NCBI GenBank assembly: GCA_002410755.1
Contig: DHOL01000035.1
Span: 596 to 10,129 of the forward strand
From: Ruminococcaceae bacterium UBA5391
Lineage (GTDB): Bacteria; Bacillota; Clostridia; Oscillospirales; Acutalibacteraceae
Length of the DNA stretch: 9,534 bases
Direction of reading: 5' to 3'
Below are positions 7,241 through 9,534 of this stretch, piece after piece. Below the pieces are notes generated by a model. It had not been told where the DNA came from, made no database searches, and saw nothing but the letters and a program-made list of their open reading frames with translations. The translations under genes were made by a program, and so were the position numbers. Numbering within the stretch: the first letter of the stretch is position 1; each line of letters begins with the position of its first letter.

Positions 7241-7934
7241 TTACAGCTTTACAACCGTCGCCCGGTAGACACGCGGGGCGTGCGGGGCAACAACTCATGC
7301 AGCAGAAAGTGTCGCGGTAAACGCCGGCGTCTTCCTGCGCCCAGAGGTCGCGGAACTTCAGGCCATACCCGGTGTTGCAGGGAAACCCCGCATCCCAGAA
7401 CACAAGCGACAGGTTAACGGGGACGTCCGAATAGTTGGTAAAGCAGACCGCCCAGCTTCCGTCACTCAGCATTTTCAGGTAAACCGCGCTGTACTGGATA
7501 CCGGCGGGGTCCGAGAACACAATGGGAGGTCTCCCCAGGGGGTCCCCTGGCCGATGGCGATCAAGTCGCGGTTCATCAGGATGCCGCGGGTCTCCGCATC
7601 CATATTGCGGATATCGCAGCCGATGATGAGCGGGGAGCCATACATACACCAGACTGAGAAATGAGTTTTGTATTCCTCCGCGGTGCAGCCGCCGAGGCCT
7701 ACATGGCCTTTCCCATGCATGCCGACAATGAGCATATCCATATCGTTCCAGCAGCCGGGTCGGCCGAAGCGGGTAATTTCACGGTTGTGCTGACTCTGTG
7801 CAATGCCGCTGGCGGATTTCCAGTTATCCTGAATATCACCCGTAGAGCGGAAACTGTGTGCTCAGACTGTCGGAAATATTTTCAGCAAATGTGTTCCAGA
7901 AGTTCCACCCCATCGGAGGACGTTCCGCTTTCAT
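7241..7934 (-). pseudogene. GH27 alpha-galactosidase relic with internal deletion and frameshifts
   Basis: GH27 enzymes remove terminal alpha-galactose from oligosaccharides and galactomannan. The relic begins MKAERPPMGWNFWNTFAENI, the normal N-terminus, and then jumps near 7857-7868 into another frame that reads AHSFRSTGDIQDNWKS. This omits the central part of the barrel (roughly 200 residues), including the nucleophile motif. The text continues through PGCWNDMDMLIVG, EYKTHFSVWCMYGSPLIIGCDIR and NRDLIAIGQ. A second shift near 7538-7551 moves it to DPLGRPPIVFSD through WAVCFTNYSD and RDLWAQEDAGVYRDTF. A third shift near 7290-7305, next to an in-frame TGA, leads to VVAPHAPRVYRATVVKL and the true stop at 7241. 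The acid/base Asp of STGDI survives, but no intact enzyme can be made. The start has a weak AAGGA site. It precedes the zinc-ribbon gene by 1 nt. Confidence 0.88.
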
Positions 7935-7983
7935 GTAAGCTCATCCTTTTCATTCAAAATTGCAGCGGGAAACCGGCCTTTTT

Positions 7984-8014
7984 TATATTTTATTTATATT
8001 TTATTTATATTTTA
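7984..8014. repeat. 11-bp AT-rich tandem repeat, about 2.8 copies
   Basis: The unit TATATTTTATT is repeated perfectly with an 11-bp period. Read on the minus strand it supplies several TATAAA-like -10 boxes roughly one helical turn apart, upstream of the GH27 relic. Confidence 0.85.
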
Positions 8015-8021
8015 ACCACAA
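7993..8021 (-). promoter_or_regulatory. Candidate promoter of the GH27-zinc ribbon-kinase-regulator unit
   Basis: On the minus strand TTGTGG (8016-8021) is followed after 17 nt by TATAAA (7993-7998). Transcription would start near 7986, giving a leader of about 50 nt before the GH27 start. Because the -10 falls in the 11-bp repeat, alternative -10 registers exist. No other promoter is evident upstream of the kinase, so this one may still matter although the first gene is dead. Confidence 0.5.
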
Positions 8022-8079
8022 AAGCCTCCTGCTGGCAACAGGGAAGTCAAGACTTTTTCTTTTTTCCGAATGTTCAATA

Positions 8080-8088
8080 TGGTATAAT
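8080..8088 (+). promoter_or_regulatory. Extended -10 promoter of the short-chain dehydrogenase
   Basis: TGGTATAAT is a perfect -10 hexamer (8083-8088) with the TG extension. The -35 region at the normal distance is only a T-run, which an extended -10 can tolerate. Transcription would start near 8095, leaving a leader of about 40 nt. Confidence 0.65.
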
Positions 8089-8135
8089 AAACCGACCATG
8101 TATCTGAAAAATTCTCACGTCGGGAGGGGTTCCTC

Positions 8136-8861
8136 ATGAAAAAAGCGCTTGTCACCGGTGCGTCCGGGGGAATTGGGCGGGCCGTTGCCCGCAGGCTCTG
8201 CCGGGACGGATATTTTGTGATTCTGAATTACAACCGTTCGGGGCAGGCGGCGCTCGCCCTGCGGGACGAACTCAACGCTTCCTTTGCGGAGCCTCAGGCA
8301 GAGGCAATCCATGCCGACCTCACAGACTTGGCGCAGACGGAGGCCATGTTCCGCGCCGCGGGCAACGTAGACGTGCTGGTCAACAACGCCGGCATCGCGC
8401 AGCAGAAGCTTTTCACCGACCTCACCGAGGAGAACTGGCGCCGCATGATGGAAGTGGACGTGGGTGGCGTATTTCGGTGCTGCAGGCTTGCGCTTCCTCA
8501 TATGATCCATGAAAAGCGCGGGAAAATTGTGAACATCTCCTCCATGTGGGGGCAGGTGGGCGCCTCGTGCGAGGTCTCTTACTCCGCCGCGAAAGCAGCT
8601 GTCATCGGGCTTACGAAAGCTCTCGCAAAGGAGGTCGGACCCTCCGGCATTCAGGTGAACTGCATTGCGCCAGGGGTCATCGGCACGCCGATGAATGCGG
8701 GCTTCGGGCCGGATACCCTGCGGGGACTTGCGGAGGAAACGCCCCTCGGACGCCTCGGTACGCCGGAGGACGTGGCGGAAACCGTGTCATTTCTTGTTTC
8801 ACCCGGCGCAGATTTCATCACCGGGCAGGTGATCGGCGTGAACAGCGGTTTCGTCATCTGA
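8136..8861 (+). CDS. ymfI: Short-chain dehydrogenase, EF-P 5-aminopentanone reductase (YmfI) type
   Basis: This is a 241-residue cytoplasmic NAD(P)H-dependent reductase with a Rossmann fold. The cofactor motif TGASGGIG is at residues 7-14 and NNAG at 83-86. The catalytic Ser136, Tyr149 and Lys153 sit in NISSMWG and SYSAAKAAV. The usual active-site Asn of the NxxG strand position is Asp108 here (MEVDVGGVF). The string SSMWGQVGASCEVSYSAAK resembles YmfI, which in Bacillus reduces 5-aminopentanone attached to elongation factor P; a FabG-like ketoreductase role is the alternative. The start ATG has GGGAGGGG six nt upstream and its own extended -10 promoter. The gene is monocistronic as seen here and converges with the manA relic, 3 bp from its stop. 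The length is normal and nothing appears damaged. Confidence 0.87.
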   Translation: MKKALVTGASGGIGRAVARRLCRDGYFVILNYNRSGQAALALRDELNASFAEPQAEAIHADLTDLAQTEAMFRAAGNVDVLVNNAGIAQQKLFTDLTEENWRRMMEVDVGGVFRCCRLALPHMIHEKRGKIVNISSMWGQVGASCEVSYSAAKAAVIGLTKALAKEVGPSGIQVNCIAPGVIGTPMNAGFGPDTLRGLAEETPLGRLGTPEDVAETVSFLVSPGADFITGQVIGVNSGFVI

Positions 8862-8864
8862 GCG

Positions 8865-9381
8865 TTACACCGTCGTTATCAGAACGGTGCAGTTTCCCCG
8901 GATGCGGTATGGTCCGCAGCCAGCTGGAAGGAAAACGCTCGAGCCCTTCTTCAATTTCAGCTCTTCACCGCCCTGCTTCAGGAGCGAGGCTTTCCCGGAA
9001 AGGCAGAGAAGGGAATGGAAGCTCTCTTCGCCGGCGGTGAATTCTGCGTCTTGCAGCTCCATTTTCCTCACGGTGAAGATGCCCGCAGGAGGCGAGCAGT
9101 GTGCTCACTCCGCCGGGGAATTCTTCCGGCTCTCCCTGGGGGCGAGCCGAACGCTGGGGCCGCTCAAGGCGGGTGACGTCCATCGCCTGGGCGATGTGCA
9201 GTTCACGGGGCTTCCCGTCTTTTCCGGGGCGGCCGTAGTCATAGATACGGTAGGTGAGGTTGGAGCTCTGCTGGATCTCGGCGATGAGAATGCCCGCGCC
9301 AATGGCGTGGAGCGTGCCGGTCTCGATGAAAAGCACGTCGCCGCGATGAACCCGCGCCTTTCGGGCGGGTATTTGTTTCAT
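8865..9381 (-). pseudogene. manA: Mannose-6-phosphate isomerase relic (C-terminal half, frameshifted)
   Basis: Type I ManA interconverts mannose-6-phosphate and fructose-6-phosphate using a zinc ion. The retained part contains GDVLFIETGTLHAIGAG and EIQQSSNLTYRIYDYGR, then ELHIAQAMDVTRLE, the conserved second cupin half including the zinc-ligand His of GTxHAIG. Near 9072-9081 the frame changes (one extra or two missing bases): SCGH would continue as FTVRKMELQDAEF, which leads through ESFHSLLCLSG and KLKKGSSVFLPAG to the stop at 8865. About 145 N-terminal residues carrying the other zinc ligands are absent. The matching frame ends at a stop codon just above the ATG at 9381, so it is not merely a mis-chosen start. 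Even without the frameshift the protein would not be a complete isomerase. It ends 3 bp from the convergent dehydrogenase. Confidence 0.85.
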
Positions 9382-9398
9382 TTTTCTTATTATATTAT

Positions 9399-9427
9399 AT
9401 TATAACCCAATTTGAGGTTTTCCTCAA
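9399..9427 (-). promoter_or_regulatory. Near-consensus promoter reading into the manA relic
   Basis: On the minus strand TTGAGG (9422-9427) and a perfect TATAAT (9399-9404) are separated by exactly 17 nt. The -10 lies in three copies of TATAA (9390-9404). The predicted start near 9392 is only about 10 nt before the ATG at 9381, so the message would be almost leaderless. Sequence quality is high; whether it is used is unknown. Confidence 0.6.
9412..9427. promoter_or_regulatory. Perfect 6-bp inverted repeat over the -35, possible operator
   Basis: TTGAGG, TTTT, CCTCAA form a perfect dyad with a 4-bp spacer. One half-site coincides with the -35 box of the promoter reading into the manA relic, which is a typical place for a repressor site. 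As RNA it would be only a weak hairpin. Confidence 0.35.
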
Positions 9428-9492
9428 GGCCAGTATCGCACAATTTCCGGTATGCGGCCGTCATGTGCCGAATAAATCAGGAGGATGTAGGT

Positions 9493-9534
9493 TTGTCAAA
9501 CATGTTGATAGATTACAATAAAGTTCGCAATTTC
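9493..9534 (+). CDS. Start of an unidentified gene, cut by the right edge
   Basis: AGGAGG at 9479-9484 is followed after 8 nt by TTG (9493), then an open frame reading SNMLIDYNKVRNF to the end of the window. An in-frame ATG at 9502 is too far from the ribosome binding site (17 nt) to be the best match, though it could be used. Only 14 codons are visible, so no family can be assigned. The short text is reminiscent of the beginning of IS66-type TnpB proteins, but this is a guess. The frame is also open for about 80 nt upstream, so it could be the inside of a longer gene rather than a start. Confidence 0.4.
   Translation, partial: MSNMLIDYNKVRNF

Noticed and set aside
6972..7649. Minus-strand 225-codon frame read as one protein
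   Set aside because: Only its middle (DPLGRPP to GVYRDTF) is GH27 text; both ends are out-of-frame readings of GH27 and of the zinc-ribbon gene.
7661..8107. Plus-strand 148-codon frame over the GH27 start and the intergenic region
   Set aside because: It is antisense to GH27 coding text, then translates the AT repeat; no motif or ribosome binding site was seen.
1..9534. CRISPR array, tRNA or rRNA genes, phage genes
   Set aside because: No repeat-spacer pattern, cloverleaf-like sequence or recognisable phage protein was seen on either strand.

Overview
The window looks like a chromosomal piece of a Gram-positive Bacillota, most likely an anaerobic Clostridia/Oscillospirales-type gut or fermenter bacterium. 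This is inferred from strong AGGAGG-type ribosome binding sites, TTG/GTG starts, a lipobox lipoprotein, a YesM/YesN-type two-component pair and an LplABC-type sugar importer without its own ATPase. No rRNA or other taxonomic marker is present, so the assignment stays tentative.

Layout, left to right. Positions 1-300 hold the truncated end of an IS3-family transposase (minus strand, running off the left edge). A long A-tract/T-tract hairpin (311-386) terminates the main minus-strand operon. That operon (promoter near 4254-4282) encodes two ABC permeases and a lipoprotein solute-binding protein, transcribed in the order LplB-like, LplC-like, LplA-like. Upstream of it, also on the minus strand, lies a second transcription unit: a broken GH27 alpha-galactosidase, a small four-cysteine zinc-ribbon protein, a YesM-type sensor kinase and a YesN-type AraC response regulator, ending in a second hairpin terminator (4356-4400). 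A divergent intergenic region (7935-8135) with an 11-bp AT repeat carries candidate promoters for both directions. To its right is an intact short-chain dehydrogenase of the EF-P 5-aminopentanone reductase (YmfI) type on the plus strand. It converges, with a 3-bp gap, on a remnant of type I mannose-6-phosphate isomerase (manA) that has lost its N-terminal half and carries a frameshift. The right edge has a strong ribosome binding site and the first codons of an unidentified plus-strand gene.

How it works together. The kinase/regulator pair probably senses an extracellular glycan fragment and activates the adjacent importer, which would borrow a shared MsmX-type ATPase encoded elsewhere. The alpha-galactosidase and mannose-6-phosphate isomerase relics suggest, by inference only, an ancestral role in galactomannan or another galactose/mannose-containing glycan. 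Sensing and uptake genes are intact while both recognisable sugar enzymes are wrecked, so the locus looks like one in partial decay or being repurposed. I see no phage, CRISPR, defence or clearly novel multi-gene system. The most unusual items are the internally deleted GH27, the manA relic behind a near-consensus promoter, and the retained zinc-ribbon gene.
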